Positions 36,191 through 45,729 of a stretch of DNA of 64,000 bases are shown here, in pieces. Position 1 is the first letter of the stretch. Each line of letters opens with the position of its first letter. The notes beneath the pieces are model-generated. The model was not told the DNA's origin. It did no database searches and saw nothing but the letters and a program-made list of their open reading frames with translations. The translations under genes were made by a program, and so were the position numbers. Source of the stretch: Clostridiaceae bacterium (lineage in GTDB: Bacteria; Bacillota; Clostridia; Saccharofermentanales; DTU023); contig DUOO01000026.1 in assembly GCA_012838795.1 (NCBI GenBank), forward strand, positions 43,528 to 107,527. Reading direction: 5' to 3'.

Positions 36191-36990
36191 AACGAGTGAC
36201 CGCCGGAGCTCCCGCCACCTCCGCCGCCACCTCCGCCGCCGCTTCCGCCGCCGGATGATGAATCAGAGTGGCGTTTCTTTTTTTGTGATATCATCTTCGA
36301 GTTTACCTTCTTGATAAAATCGGTTCTTTCACTGAGACCGCCACCTTCAATTACCTGCTTCTTGTTAATCTCCTTTATTGAAACCTTTCTCATTCTGTTC
36401 AACAACACTAGCAGAAAGTTTAACAAAAGGCCGAGACATGCTGCCATTAGTACATTTGTCACATGCCTCATCGGGGTGGAAATCTTTCCGCCCTTCAGAA
36501 GTATCAGGATTTGGTTGAAAGCCTGGTTTGCACATTCAAAATACTTCTCCTCTGTAGCGTATTTATATATATTATCCGCAATCTCGTTCGATCTTGTGTT
36601 ATTGATTATCCCGGCAAACTTACCGTCCGAGTAGAACTGAATCATTCTATTATCCATATCGATCAGAAAAAGCGTCCCGGACTGCTCGCCAAAAAGTGTG
36701 AAGTATCTGCTTTTAGCATATTTCTCCGCAGAATAATCATTTTTGCGGATGGTAACAAAAGCCGCGTGTCCGTATTCAGTCACAATTTTCATATTCTCAA
36801 GCAAGCGTTCTTTTTCTCCTTCACTGAGAAGCCCCGCAGAATCGTCGAGCACAGCCATATTGCCGTTATCTGCAGTGTACTCTGGAATTGTCTCTCCGGA
36901 CGCAAAAGCGGGAATTACGGAAATAAACACAAATACAAATGCGAGCAAAATTATTACTGCATATCTATTTTTATTTTCCATGATCTGCAC
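36187..36990 (-). CDS. TPM-domain membrane protein with glycine-rich tail
   Basis: 267 residues: signal peptide (about 8-31), a TPM domain (VLDDSAGLLSEGEKERLL; GTLFLIDMDNR), a membrane helix near 183-200, and a C-terminal tail of more than 20 Gly/Ser residues ending SSGGHSF. It overlaps the zinc-ribbon gene by 20 bases, a pairing frequent in Bacillota. The role is probably in membrane-protein quality control or envelope stress, not proven. Confidence 0.75.
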   Translation of the reverse strand: MQIMENKNRYAVIILLAFVFVFISVIPAFASGETIPEYTADNGNMAVLDDSAGLLSEGEKERLLENMKIVTEYGHAAFVTIRKNDYSAEKYAKSRYFTLFGEQSGTLFLIDMDNRMIQFYSDGKFAGIINNTRSNEIADNIYKYATEEKYFECANQAFNQILILLKGGKISTPMRHVTNVLMAACLGLLLNFLLVLLNRMRKVSIKEINKKQVIEGGGLSERTDFIKKVNSKMISQKKKRHSDSSSGGGSGGGGGGGGGGSSGGHSF

Positions 36991-38563
36991 CCTCCCTTCT
37001 GAAGAAGTCCGGGACCGGTCTGGTGGTCAGATAGTTCAAATAGTTTATCATTGAAATCATATTTGCCAGCATTCCAAGCATACAGAGAATCGCCATTCCA
37101 TAGTACCAATAATCGTATACAGGGTTCTTGATTCCGATTAACAGTCCTATAACCAGTACAATGATTCCGATCAGCATAGGTATGAAAGCAGTCTTTTTTT
37201 CTATATTTGCTGCTCTTGCCGTCGTCTTTATGAAGAGTATAATCTGGATGAGCAAAGTGATGGCGTAAACTACTAAATTAGTCATCTTCCTGCTGCTGTC
37301 ATAAATTACCATTAATACCAAAAACGCACCTATTGCAAATATGACGAGTCCGAGCAGCGTTCTAAATATACCTATTATCCATTTGGGAAATTTCGTTTTT
37401 TTCTTTTTCTGTTTTCTTTTCTTGACACTTACGTTTCCAATATCAAAAATATGATTCTCTTTGTAGTAGATTTTCGAAATTTCGCCGGAGAATACGCTAG
37501 AAGATATCATCAGAAAAACCGCAGACAGCCAGGAGATTGTCTTAGGCAGTATAAACATCGGAATCAGAGACAAAATTAAAAACAATACTGCAGTTAAAAT
37601 TCCTGAAACCTTGAAAAATGCTTTTTTGTCGACCGGGATATCCATCGATAGTTTTCCCGTTTGACCGTTCATCACGGAATATGCCACCCTTCCCTTGTTC
37701 TTCCAAGTCAGGAACCAAACCGGAAACAGATCCACCCTATGCCTGTATCCATCAACACGGGTCTGGGTTTTCTTCTCCGAATATTCTTTCGGAGCAATCA
37801 CTTCAACACCCCCGGATCTTTGACCGATTCCTCTGTAGACATTTTCTATGGCTATTTCCTCCACTATTTCGCCGTAGGTTTCAGGGGGAGTTGTTAGTTT
37901 ATCCGAATAAAATCCGGCAATATAAGCTTCTCTAAAATCTTCCGCTTCTGTGATATCAAAAGGAGAAATCTCCCTGGCAATGCTGTCATCAAACGAAGAT
38001 GAGGCATCAAAGCTCAGGCCTTTTATGGTTCCGCCTATTTCAGCGTCTATCTCATACTCCTCGTGATAATCCCATTTGCCGCTTGTATAATTCTTTGTAC
38101 CCTTCAACTTAAAAGCATTATCCGGAAGATCTACTTCATAACTCAGATAAGGAATATATATCCCCCTGAAACTGTCAAGATGCTTCCCCTCTTTAAGTTC
38201 TTTCGGAACGTAGATGCTCTTGCTCAGGGCCTCCTCATAGGTCTTGACTGCCTTTTCCTTGGAAATCTTAAACGGAATTATCTGCGCAGGTCTGATCGAC
38301 TCTTCCTGTTTCATCATCAGATTGGACTCACCGCCGCAGTATGAACAATAAGCCACTGTCTGGTCATCCGGAGCTGAAAGCTCGGCTCCACAGTTCGGGC
38401 ACGTGTACACAGTTACCGTGTATGAATCTTTATTTACTTCCGCGGTGTTCGAAAGATCATAATCTGCAATTTGCATGTCCCTGTCGCAATAACCACATTT
38501 CAAGGCTTGAGTGGGTACGTTGAAAACCATTTTGCCGCCGCATGAAGGACATTTTATAGCCAT
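36971..38563 (-). CDS. Zinc-ribbon multi-pass membrane protein
   Basis: 530 residues. Two zinc ribbons at the N-terminus (CPSCGGKMVF to CGYCDRD; CPNCGAELSA to CSYCGGES), then a beta-rich middle part (VEVIAPKEYSEKKTQTR, VWFLTWKNKGRVAYSVMNG) and six or so membrane helices in the last 230 residues with a lysine-rich loop near 386. The family is a common, uncharacterised partner of TPM proteins. Its reading frame runs into the TPM start with a 20-base overlap, which points to co-translation. Confidence 0.7.
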   Translation of the reverse strand: MAIKCPSCGGKMVFNVPTQALKCGYCDRDMQIADYDLSNTAEVNKDSYTVTVYTCPNCGAELSAPDDQTVAYCSYCGGESNLMMKQEESIRPAQIIPFKISKEKAVKTYEEALSKSIYVPKELKEGKHLDSFRGIYIPYLSYEVDLPDNAFKLKGTKNYTSGKWDYHEEYEIDAEIGGTIKGLSFDASSSFDDSIAREISPFDITEAEDFREAYIAGFYSDKLTTPPETYGEIVEEIAIENVYRGIGQRSGGVEVIAPKEYSEKKTQTRVDGYRHRVDLFPVWFLTWKNKGRVAYSVMNGQTGKLSMDIPVDKKAFFKVSGILTAVLFLILSLIPMFILPKTISWLSAVFLMISSSVFSGEISKIYYKENHIFDIGNVSVKKRKQKKKKTKFPKWIIGIFRTLLGLVIFAIGAFLVLMVIYDSSRKMTNLVVYAITLLIQIILFIKTTARAANIEKKTAFIPMLIGIIVLVIGLLIGIKNPVYDYWYYGMAILCMLGMLANMISMINYLNYLTTRPVPDFFRREGADHGK

Positions 38564-38873
38564 AAGGTCTCCTTATCCTCTTTCTTTTAAGAAAATTATA
38601 TAGTTAAAACATTGCATAGCCAACCCAAAAACTGTTTATTACAGAGTTTAAAACAAAGTCAGTCTTTGATCATCGTAAACAGAGTAAAAGCTACTCCCTT
38701 CAAGCCAAGAACAAGCTCCTATCCTGTCTAGAAACTTGCGTTCACACATGGCTCTTCGACAAAGTACTTTACAAACTCAAAGTCTCGATCCGAAGCAGTT
38801 CATCTATTGGGTATATCCGGCTGAAGTAAGCGGCTCATACGTTTAAGTACAACTCGTCACTTTATTTATAATT
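38564..38873. other. Intergenic region
   Basis: Upstream region of the zinc-ribbon gene. A plus-strand 32-codon frame near 38748 (ALRQSTLQTQ) has no ribosome site. No recognisable gene. Confidence 0.3.
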
Positions 38874-38996
38874 TTACTCTTGGGAGTTTTCGATTTCAAT
38901 CACGGAATTAACGTTTCTTCTTTCAGACTCATATTTGGCACTATCATAATAAAATCCTCGCCAATATCTTACTTTTCTGATTTGTGCTTCTTTTTG
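38874..38996 (-). pseudogene. GNAT acetyltransferase C-terminal remnant
   Basis: On the minus strand the frame reads KEAQIRKVRYWRGFYYDSAK to a stop at 38874. This is the C-terminal strand-helix of small GNAT acetyltransferases (usual form RxRYxxGxYYDS). It has diverged after YDSAKY and is cut off upstream by the tandem repeat at 39007. A second relic of the same domain lies at 44705-44899. Confidence 0.55.
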
Positions 38997-39006
38997 AAAT
39001 TGGTGA

Positions 39007-39308
39007 TGTCAATAATTGCGGCTGTGCGGATTTCATTTCACAGCGCCGTCATTTCTGGCACAGCTCTGAACAAAAACGGCTGTAAACTGACTTTGGGGTG
39101 TCAATAATTGCGGCTGTGCGGATTTCATTTCACAGCGCCGTCATTTCTGGCACAGCTCTAAGTAAAAACAACTGTAAACCGACTTTGGGGTGTCAATAAC
39201 TGCGGCTGTGCGGATTTCATTTCACAGCGCCGTTATTTCTGGCACAGCTCTGAGCAAAAACGGCTGTAAACTGACTTTGGGGTGTCAATAATTGCGGCTG
39301 TGCGGATT
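39007..39308. repeat. 92-bp tandem repeat, 3.3 copies
   Basis: TGTCAATAATTGCGGCTGTG recurs at 39007, 39099, 39191 and 39283, an exact 92-base period. Copies are over 90 per cent identical. Each unit contains the pairable pieces GGCTGTG/CACAGC and CAGCTCT/CGGCTG. The fourth copy stops after about 26 bases. No frame codes across it. Confidence 0.9.
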
Positions 39309-39402
39309 GTGAACCCACAGAACAGGAATTTTTGACACAAAAATGATCGTTGTTGAAAGAAAACTGCGGTCAAGTTAAATTGGCTAACTTTCTTGCTTCT
39401 TT

Positions 39403-40269
39403 TCAAATTGCAAAATATTCTTGAATATTATCTATGACTTGTTGATTCTCATCAGTATATGGTTTATAAATGATTCCCATATGGCCATCAGTCCCATTAT
39501 CAAATAATTTATGATCAACGTTATTATCATCTAATACCTTTTTAAAATAATAAGTCATATTTTTTAAGTTGTCTTTTTCATTCGTTAATAATACTGTTTT
39601 AGGTAATGTTGATAATTTACAATTGTTTTCAAAAATTAAATATTGATATTTATCCATTTTTTTATAGCCTTTAGGGAATATCATATTTCTCATTCCCCAA
39701 TATGCTATGTTTTTTACATAAAAATGCATTAATCCACAATCAAGAATAATGCCGTTATACTTATAATTTCTTTCATCTATATTAAAATCATCTCGCATTT
39801 TCTTATCATTACATAGTAATGATTCGGCAATTGCCAAAACTCCGCCGGCTGAATGACCGGCTATATACATTTCATTGATATTACCTTCATGTTTTTTCGC
39901 ATTGGAAATTATCCATTTAACTGCATCAGATATGTCCTCAATTTGATCAAATACATTAATTGACGGATATGCCAGCCTGTAATTTAAAGTGAAAACCACA
40001 AAGCATCTTTGAGCAAGATAATTAGCAAATAATGAATCCATTTCTTTATAGCAGGCTATAAATCCGCCACCGTGGATATCAATCAGAATCGGTTTTAATT
40101 GATTATTGCTTTTATAATAAATATCTAATTTATGTTCAATTGAATTATCATTTATATAGCTGATATCTTTTACTACTTTAATATCACTATCTGATTTTGA
40201 TAAATCAATTCTAGCTAAGTCTTTCAAATATGATTTTTCACTTAATTTCTTCATAAAATGATTTATCAT
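39403..40269 (-). CDS. Alpha/beta hydrolase (esterase, HSL/BD-FAE-like)
   Basis: 288 residues. HGGG oxyanion motif in ILIDIHGGGFIACYKEMDS, nucleophile elbow AGHSAGGVLA, and the catalytic His in GTDGHMGIIYK. This is the hormone-sensitive-lipase-like esterase pattern, acting on short acyl or acetyl esters in the cytoplasm. It ends 45 bases after the methyltransferase at 40314, so the two may be an operon. Confidence 0.82.
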   Translation of the reverse strand: MINHFMKKLSEKSYLKDLARIDLSKSDSDIKVVKDISYINDNSIEHKLDIYYKSNNQLKPILIDIHGGGFIACYKEMDSLFANYLAQRCFVVFTLNYRLAYPSINVFDQIEDISDAVKWIISNAKKHEGNINEMYIAGHSAGGVLAIAESLLCNDKKMRDDFNIDERNYKYNGIILDCGLMHFYVKNIAYWGMRNMIFPKGYKKMDKYQYLIFENNCKLSTLPKTVLLTNEKDNLKNMTYYFKKVLDDNNVDHKLFDNGTDGHMGIIYKPYTDENQQVIDNIQEYFAI

Positions 40270-40313
40270 AAATTTTCACCTGTGATCACTATAGAGCAAC
40301 ACTCTGTTCTGTT

Positions 40314-40952
40314 TTATTTTACAGCTATTACTTCAAAAAGAACACAAATGTACTCTTTATAATTATATTTATAAGCAAATGAATTTTCACTTATATCTAT
40401 TTTCGAATAATTAGTTAATATTTCCTTCAATTCTTTTTTTGTTGAGTAGTGGTGAGGAACATCTTCTTCACCTTCTCTTCCGCCGACCCTTGTCCCCGGT
40501 TCTATTTCTTCGCCTATTTCACAGCTTGGATCGTTTATCGACAGGATATCAAAAAATACTTGCCCTCCCGGTTTAAGTATTCGAAATATTTCAGATAAGG
40601 TATTTTCAATATCGATAAGTTTTTGATGGTGAATAGTTGATAAACAGATTACAATATCAAATAAATTATCTTGCAGCGGAAGAGCTTTCATATCGCCCTC
40701 GACAACATCGATTCCCAAATCATATTGTTCGGCTCTTGTCTTCAGAATATCAAGCTTTTGGGTATCAATGTCTAAAGCGGTTACTGCCCAACCTCCTGAT
40801 GCCAAAAATAATGATTTCTGACCATACCCGCAACCTAAGTCAAGAACTTTTAACTTTTCATTTTTGGGGAAACTGTCAATAAATGATCTAAACGAGTTTG
40901 AAAAGCTAAGCCCCTTTACTCCAAATATTTCTTCAACTTCCAGATGTTCCAT
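40314..40952 (-). CDS. Class I SAM-dependent methyltransferase
   Basis: 212 residues. Motif I VLDLGCGYGQKSLFLA, acidic end of strand two in VTALDIDTQKLD, motif IV ICLSTIHHQ. Belongs to the Methyltransf_11/25 group. Substrate unknown. On the same strand as the esterase at 39403. Confidence 0.85.
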   Translation of the reverse strand: MEHLEVEEIFGVKGLSFSNSFRSFIDSFPKNEKLKVLDLGCGYGQKSLFLASGGWAVTALDIDTQKLDILKTRAEQYDLGIDVVEGDMKALPLQDNLFDIVICLSTIHHQKLIDIENTLSEIFRILKPGGQVFFDILSINDPSCEIGEEIEPGTRVGGREGEEDVPHHYSTKKELKEILTNYSKIDISENSFAYKYNYKEYICVLFEVIAVK

Positions 40953-41012
40953 TTTTTACCTTTATCTTATTACAGCATTTTGAAACTTTGTCTTCTCGTC
41001 TTCAGTCGTAAT

Positions 41013-41666
41013 TTAATCCGCAATTTTATCTATATCGATTTCGATATAGTCTCTTTGACTTGCAGAAGAGAGTCTTATCTCGATGTCCTGATACTTATAC
41101 AACGTCCACGTCACAGCTCCTCCATCGACCTCAACAAAAGGATTTTCACCCTCTTCAATCGGGTTGCCGAACTTTATAGAGAGTTGTCTTTTACATTCAG
41201 CATATCCTACATTTTTTACGTGTATCCAGATACTTTTCGCAAGATAATCTTCCGCATTGTTTTCGATATCATCAAAATGCAATATGCCGTAGTCTTCTGT
41301 GCCAAATATATATCCATCAATGTATGTCTTTATGTAAAATTTGCTTTCAGTGTCAATAACTTTTCTTGGAATACCAATCTCTGCAGCTGTTTTACCAAGC
41401 ATTTCGACACAATCTAAAAGATCGTCAACTATGATACCGTCTTCGGTATCATTAATTCTGATCTTACTTATTTCGCTTTCCTTGTTGATAGTCTGCTTGT
41501 TTGTTTCATTCTTTTTGCCGGTAGTCTGCATGTTTGTTTTACTCTTTTTGTTGGTTGCTGTTTGTCTATCCGTAAAATCCGTGCAGGATGTTTTGGCTTT
41601 ACATCCAAAAAGGGATATCAAACACAGGAAACAGATGATCTTTATTAACATTTTTCTTAAAACCAT
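41013..41666 (-). CDS. Hypothetical lipoprotein
   Basis: 217 residues. A signal peptide with lipobox (ICFLCLISLFGCKAK, Cys near 22) is followed by a Lys/Asn/Thr-rich linker with repeats like TNKKSKTNMQTT and a globular domain (DDLLDCVEMLGKTAAEIGIP, IEIDIDKIAD). No family identified. A separate unit, with a hairpin upstream at 41744. Confidence 0.55.
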   Translation of the reverse strand: MVLRKMLIKIICFLCLISLFGCKAKTSCTDFTDRQTATNKKSKTNMQTTGKKNETNKQTINKESEISKIRINDTEDGIIVDDLLDCVEMLGKTAAEIGIPRKVIDTESKFYIKTYIDGYIFGTEDYGILHFDDIENNAEDYLAKSIWIHVKNVGYAECKRQLSIKFGNPIEEGENPFVEVDGGAVTWTLYKYQDIEIRLSSASQRDYIEIDIDKIAD

Positions 41667-41743
41667 ACATGGCGCTCCTACTGTATATATTATCTCTCTA
41701 TGAAATATGTTACAGAAAATAAAAATTCAAGACAATATAAGAA

Positions 41744-41778
41744 GCAGTTATCAACACGATAAAAGTATCAATAACTGC
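41744..41778. terminator. GCAGTTA hairpin (second copy)
   Basis: Arms GCAGTTATC and CAATAACTGC. It is nearly the same hairpin as the tRNA-Thr terminator at 11277-11312, here upstream of a lipoprotein gene. Flanking T runs are weak. Confidence 0.4.
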
Positions 41779-41857
41779 ATTAAAAAAGAACCCCACTTCC
41801 TACCCTAGCAGTCAGGTCAGGGCAGTCCAGCATTTATAACATCTTTAAAATAATTAA

Positions 41858-41897
41858 GGGCTGTCTCAAAAGAATTATCTTTGAGATGGTCCTTTAT
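41858..41897. terminator. Hairpin downstream of the uracil permease
   Basis: AAGG..TCTCAAA pairs with TTTGAGA..CCTT around a small loop. Same GGCTGTCTCA family as at 29787. Confidence 0.5.
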
Positions 41898-42060
41898 TAT
41901 TTCTGAAAACAAATCCTAAGTCTGAAAACAAAGTTAATATAACTTCTGTTTTTGTTTTATTCAGACTATAATTTTAAAAGGTTATTCATATTATTATTAA
42001 ATTTATAACATCTGGGATGCTTCGTCAGCCCTTTTGTTATTAAGTCTTAGAATTAATCCA

Positions 42061-42089
42061 GATAAAAAAGTGACTGCTCACTTTTTATC
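42061..42089. terminator. Bidirectional hairpin after the uracil permease gene
   Basis: GATAAAAA(A)GTGA and TCACTTTTTATC flank CTGC. It lies about 100 bases past the uracil permease stop. A second small hairpin with GCTCA/TGAGC arms follows at 42111-42130. Confidence 0.6.
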
Positions 42090-42184
42090 ACTGTGCAATA
42101 AATACCTGCACTGCTCAAAATTCTGAGCAGAAACCGCTTAATTGTTACTCGCTGCTCACCACTCGCTGCTTACCTTGCAGGTTA

Positions 42185-43549
42185 CTATTTCTTGTTGTTC
42201 TTATCTCCAATATTCAGGAGCAGATTTAACAGAATTCCGAAGATAGAAGCGCCTGCGATACAGGGAACTTCGATCCCGAAAAAGGGAATGGATCCGTTAA
42301 AGGCGTATTGTCCTCCAAGACCGATGATCATAATTGTCGCAATCACCGCGATATTTTTGGAACTGAACATATCAACCTTTTTGTCAATCATAATTGCGAT
42401 ACCCTGTGCGGCAATCGCTCCGAACAGATAGATTTCCAAACCGCCGATAACAGCTACCGGTATGGAGTAGATTGCGTTTACAAGCGGGGTGAAGAAAGAG
42501 ATCAGCATCGCAAGAACAGCTGCTGCAATCAGAACCGGAACGGAAAACACTCTGGTAATTGCCATTGCGCTGATATTTTCACCATAATTGGTTCCGGCAG
42601 GACCACCGATGGCTCCGGCTACCATATCGCCAATTCCGTCTCCGATCAAGTTGTCTCCCAGCCGATCCGCTATATCGTACCGTTTCGTACTTCCCTTCCT
42701 CTTGGCCAGTTCGTTGACATAGATATCCAGCTGATAGACATGCGCAGTGGATTCCGGAATGGTCGCAATGGCAATCGGCATGATTGCCGCAACTGAAATC
42801 CAACTTGGTTTAGGAAGGGTAAAGATCGGAAGTGCAAAGATTCCACTGCCTGACTGTTCCGAAAGCACCCTAAAGAAATCTATACCGGTTGCCTGTTTGA
42901 CAATAAAGGCAACGATTACACCAAGAATCGGGCCTAACAATAGCGGAAGCTGACTCAGTATCCCCTTCAAATAAACGGAAAACAGAATAGTTGCCAGAAG
43001 GGTAACCAAGGAAATCACCCATGCCAAATTATTTGCAAGGGCAAGTTGGGAATCGGGAACCGCCGGTGCAGTGGCTGCGTCAGACAGAGCATTTCCTGCC
43101 AACGTCAAGCCGATAACCATGGCAATCGGACCGGTAATCGTCGCCGGAAGAAGTTTTTCAATAACATCTTTTCCAAGTTTTTTAACTATAATACCCGCAG
43201 CAATAGAAACCAGCCCGGACATGACAATGCCAAACTGCGCAATTGCGATTTTATCGTTAAGGCTCATCCCGAGCAAAGCATCTGATGCCATCAGTCCGCC
43301 GATGGCACCAATATAAGAGAAGCTGGATCCATAATATAACGGAATTTTTCCTCTGGTTACCAGAATAAAACACAAGGTAGCAAAACCGCTTGCAAAGATG
43401 GTCGTTGAAACATGAAACCCGGTAATTAGTGCGACCGTAATGGTTGCGGGAAACATGACAATAACTTGCTGAATGGCGTAGAGTATCAGTTTCCAAAACG
43501 GAGGTCGCTCATCCGGAAGATATCCGATAGCATGTTGTTCATTTTTCAT
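42185..43549 (-). CDS. uraA: Uracil/xanthine permease (NCS2 family)
   Basis: 454 residues with about 12-14 membrane segments. The N-terminus GYLPDERPPFWKLILYAIQQ is typical of UraA. The NCS2 motif region includes MPIAIATIPESTAHVYQ, in which a Glu binds the base, and GGPAGTNYGENISAMAITRV. It imports uracil by proton symport. No PyrR-binding loop is recognisable in the leader. The isolated position suggests an independent promoter. Confidence 0.92.
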   Translation of the reverse strand: MKNEQHAIGYLPDERPPFWKLILYAIQQVIVMFPATITVALITGFHVSTTIFASGFATLCFILVTRGKIPLYYGSSFSYIGAIGGLMASDALLGMSLNDKIAIAQFGIVMSGLVSIAAGIIVKKLGKDVIEKLLPATITGPIAMVIGLTLAGNALSDAATAPAVPDSQLALANNLAWVISLVTLLATILFSVYLKGILSQLPLLLGPILGVIVAFIVKQATGIDFFRVLSEQSGSGIFALPIFTLPKPSWISVAAIMPIAIATIPESTAHVYQLDIYVNELAKRKGSTKRYDIADRLGDNLIGDGIGDMVAGAIGGPAGTNYGENISAMAITRVFSVPVLIAAAVLAMLISFFTPLVNAIYSIPVAVIGGLEIYLFGAIAAQGIAIMIDKKVDMFSSKNIAVIATIMIIGLGGQYAFNGSIPFFGIEVPCIAGASIFGILLNLLLNIGDKNNKK

Positions 43550-43891
43550 AGTGGAATCTCCTTATTTATATTTTTCTGAACTACGTTCAGAACCACCCCT
43601 ATCATTTCAGGCAAACAAAACAAGCTAAGAAACTTTGTCTGAAAATACAGATAAGATAAATAAATTATCAAAAATCCGGGAAGTATTTTTGACTTATTTG
43701 AGATGCCGTTTATTCTTCTCTGCATTCTAATTCTCTAAAGGTTTCTTACTGTATTGTACACCGTTGACAGTTTAGCAAACGGCTCTTGCTATGTCTAATA
43801 TTTTAGCTTAATTTTGCTTATTTTTTTCTTCGCAATAAATCTTATTTCGACAAATATGCAGATAAAAGTTTAAGCGCTGCTTTTATCCGGA
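43550..43891. other. Upstream region of the uracil permease
   Basis: A hairpin (CTGAACGTAGTTCAG, minus strand) lies just ahead of the permease start. A TTGACA on the plus strand near 43764 leads to no gene. Otherwise nothing is recognised. Confidence 0.35.
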
Positions 43892-44212
43892 TTACTGCTC
43901 AGAAGATGTACTATCAGAAGATGAACTGAGTGCAGCATTACTTTTATCAATACGATAATTTCTAACATAGAGGAGCAGGTCAGTTCCCACCATAATTAAA
44001 TTAAGTACATAGAAGAACAGAACATACCACTTAAAGCCGGGGCTCGTCAGTTTACTGATTATACCGCAGATATACCCTCCAAAAATGAACAGAAGAAACA
44101 GTAAGCTTTTTCCCTTGGTCGTCCTTACCTTGTAGGATTTAATCACATTCATCGGCCAGGAAAACCCGAAAGAAACAATCATCACAACTTCCATTAATTC
44201 ATAAAATTCCAT
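43892..44212 (-). CDS. PQ-loop/SemiSWEET-like membrane protein
   Basis: About 106 residues from the ATG at 44212, which has a GGAGGAGGG site 10 bases before it. (An earlier in-frame start at 44239 is less likely.) Three membrane helices and the segment FGFSWPMNVIKSYKVRTTKG have the PxQ/PxN-like pattern of half-SWEET transporters. It may move small sugars, but members of this length also include uncharacterised proteins. The last 12 residues are Ser-rich. Confidence 0.6.
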   Translation of the reverse strand: MEFYELMEVVMIVSFGFSWPMNVIKSYKVRTTKGKSLLFLLFIFGGYICGIISKLTSPGFKWYVLFFYVLNLIMVGTDLLLYVRNYRIDKSNAALSSSSDSTSSEQ

Positions 44213-44239
44213 ATTTACTCTGCCCTCCTCCGGTTGCAC

Positions 44240-44564
44240 ACCTTACTGAACTTAATTATTGTTTCATTAACACAAATAGGTAGTACATGGTGACCTAAAT
44301 TAAGAAAATTTGAATGGTGTACCAACTATAGCAAAAACCAGAGCTCCTTTTCAAATTTTTTAGAACAAATAGAAATTAACCTTGGTTGTTCAAGCAGAAA
44401 ATTAAGAATTAGTTTGCTCTGATTTGAGCAGAGCGATAATCCAATCGGACCAACTAAAAAACTGCGGACTCTAAGTCAGCAGATTTTCGTTTTGAAAGTA
44501 AAATCTATTTTGATGCAATTGGCACACCCTGCAGACTTTTCGTTAAAAGGTTCAGGAAGTATCG
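44240..44564. other. Intergenic region
   Basis: AT-rich. GTTAAAAGG occurs twice near 44540-44570. No gene is supported. Confidence 0.3.
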
Positions 44565-44705
44565 TTAAAAGGGTGCAACGTTTAATACAGTACTGCCATA
44601 TACCGTGTAATTCTTATATAAGTCTGTTAACTTTTTAACGGTTTCTTCTGCTTCACGTTTAATATAATGAGGAATGATAGATTTCTCTAAGAGAGAAATC
44701 TTCAT
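44565..44705 (-). CDS. Small hypothetical ORF, 46 codons
   Basis: MKISLLEKSIIPHYIKREAE to TAA at 44565. Its ATG overlaps the stop of the GNAT relic upstream (TAATG). It is hydrophilic and helical. It could be a tail of the old locus. No homology recognised. Confidence 0.25.
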   Translation of the reverse strand: MKISLLEKSIIPHYIKREAEETVKKLTDLYKNYTVYGSTVLNVAPF

Positions 44706-44899
44706 TAAAACCACTCATCTCGTAAAACTCCATATTTGACACTATCATAATATAAACCTTGCCAATATCTTACTTTTCTAATTTGTGCTTCTTTCTAAAA
44801 TCCTGGTTTTTCTGCGACTCGCATCATCCTCGTATTGCCTGGCCACGTAGTTAAGCCTATATGTTCCAGACCGGGATAAGGTTTGTTAATTTCCTGCAT
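44705..44899 (-). pseudogene. GNAT acetyltransferase remnant with in-frame TAG
   Basis: From ATG 44899 the frame reads PYPGLEHIGLTTWPGNTRMM, then VAEKPGF, a TAG, and KEAQIRKVRYWQGLYYDSVK, ending at 44705. This is the acetyl-CoA half of a small GNAT enzyme, 5'-truncated and interrupted by one stop. Confidence 0.65.
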
Positions 44900-45410
44900 T
44901 TAACAATAATTCATATAGAATTTCTTTAAGTGTAAAGATATTAAGAGAAATTGACAATCCGCTGAAGCAGCTAATTTATAAACCTTATCGCAGACTTGTC
45001 TGATGAAATATCTACCGTGAGATAAGGCAATAATACACTCTTGATAATTTCGCTGAACTTCAATAATTTCCGGTTGTGACAAAGGTGAAATATTTCTCGC
45101 GGTTCATTTTCAACTAATATTTCCGACTTTTCTAAAATCATAGTCTTAATCTTTTCAGTATTTAAAACTGAAGGTGATTTACCTGCAAAAAATTAAGAAT
45201 GTAATATTTTACATATAAGAATACGTATCAATTCCAATTTTGTATTAATATGTGTATGAATTTCCGTCTTCTGAAACCGCAGAAGAATGGGCAGGACAAT
45301 TATCAGCTGAAGTTTTAACATAAATATTATTCTCGCTATCAACACTTGAAGAAATACGACTATCAAAGTCAAAAGCCAGCGTAATATTGCACCAAGGAGA
45401 AAATGATAAC
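44900..45410. other. Decayed coding debris
   Basis: On the minus strand a frame near 45180-45000 reads VLNTEKIKTMILEKSEILVE, then stops at a TAG. A different 60-codon frame lies at 44900-45082. Neither has a ribosome site or a recognised domain. It is probably the lost N-terminal part of neighbouring genes. Confidence 0.3.
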
Positions 45411-45716
45411 ATGAAAAGAAAGAAAAAAAGATGTACAGCTAATACAACCGGACAGATTGTTAATATCCGATCTAAAGGTTTGGATTGTCCCACCATCATT
45501 ACAGTTCAATATCAAGTTGATAATCAACTATATGAAGTTAAGGAATCGATTAAGCTAAGGAGTGAAATAATAAAATTAGGTTTTTTACCCATAGGTCAAA
45601 GGAAAATACCGGTTATGGGTAATACGGCAGTGGGTAATCCGGCAAGAGTAAGTTATAATCCTGATAATCCGTCTGATGCATATTTAACAGATAATATCGG
45701 CATAATGAATTGTTAG
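45411..45716 (+). CDS. Small DUF3592-like protein
   Basis: About 101 residues from the ATG at 45411, which has AAGGAG at the right distance. Basic start KRKKKRC, then strands TTGQIVNIRSKGLDCP and PVMGNTAVGNPARVSYNP. This recalls DUF3592-type small beta proteins. It has no membrane helix. It converges on the DUF4085 gene. Confidence 0.5.
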   Translation: MKRKKKRCTANTTGQIVNIRSKGLDCPTIITVQYQVDNQLYEVKESIKLRSEIIKLGFLPIGQRKIPVMGNTAVGNPARVSYNPDNPSDAYLTDNIGIMNC

Positions 45717-45729
45717 ATTAATTGCACTC

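Noticed and set aside
39007..39308. CRISPR array
   Set aside because: A contiguous 92-base tandem repeat without variable spacers.
42579..42803. Frames inside the uracil permease gene
   Set aside because: Shadows of a clearly coding gene.
43550..43760. PyrR-binding loop or purine riboswitch before the uracil permease
   Set aside because: Only a small CTGAAC/GTTCAG hairpin; the conserved loop is absent.
44900..45082. 60-codon frame SQPEIIEVQRNYQE
   Set aside because: Competes with another frame that looks equally coding and has no supported start; treated as debris.
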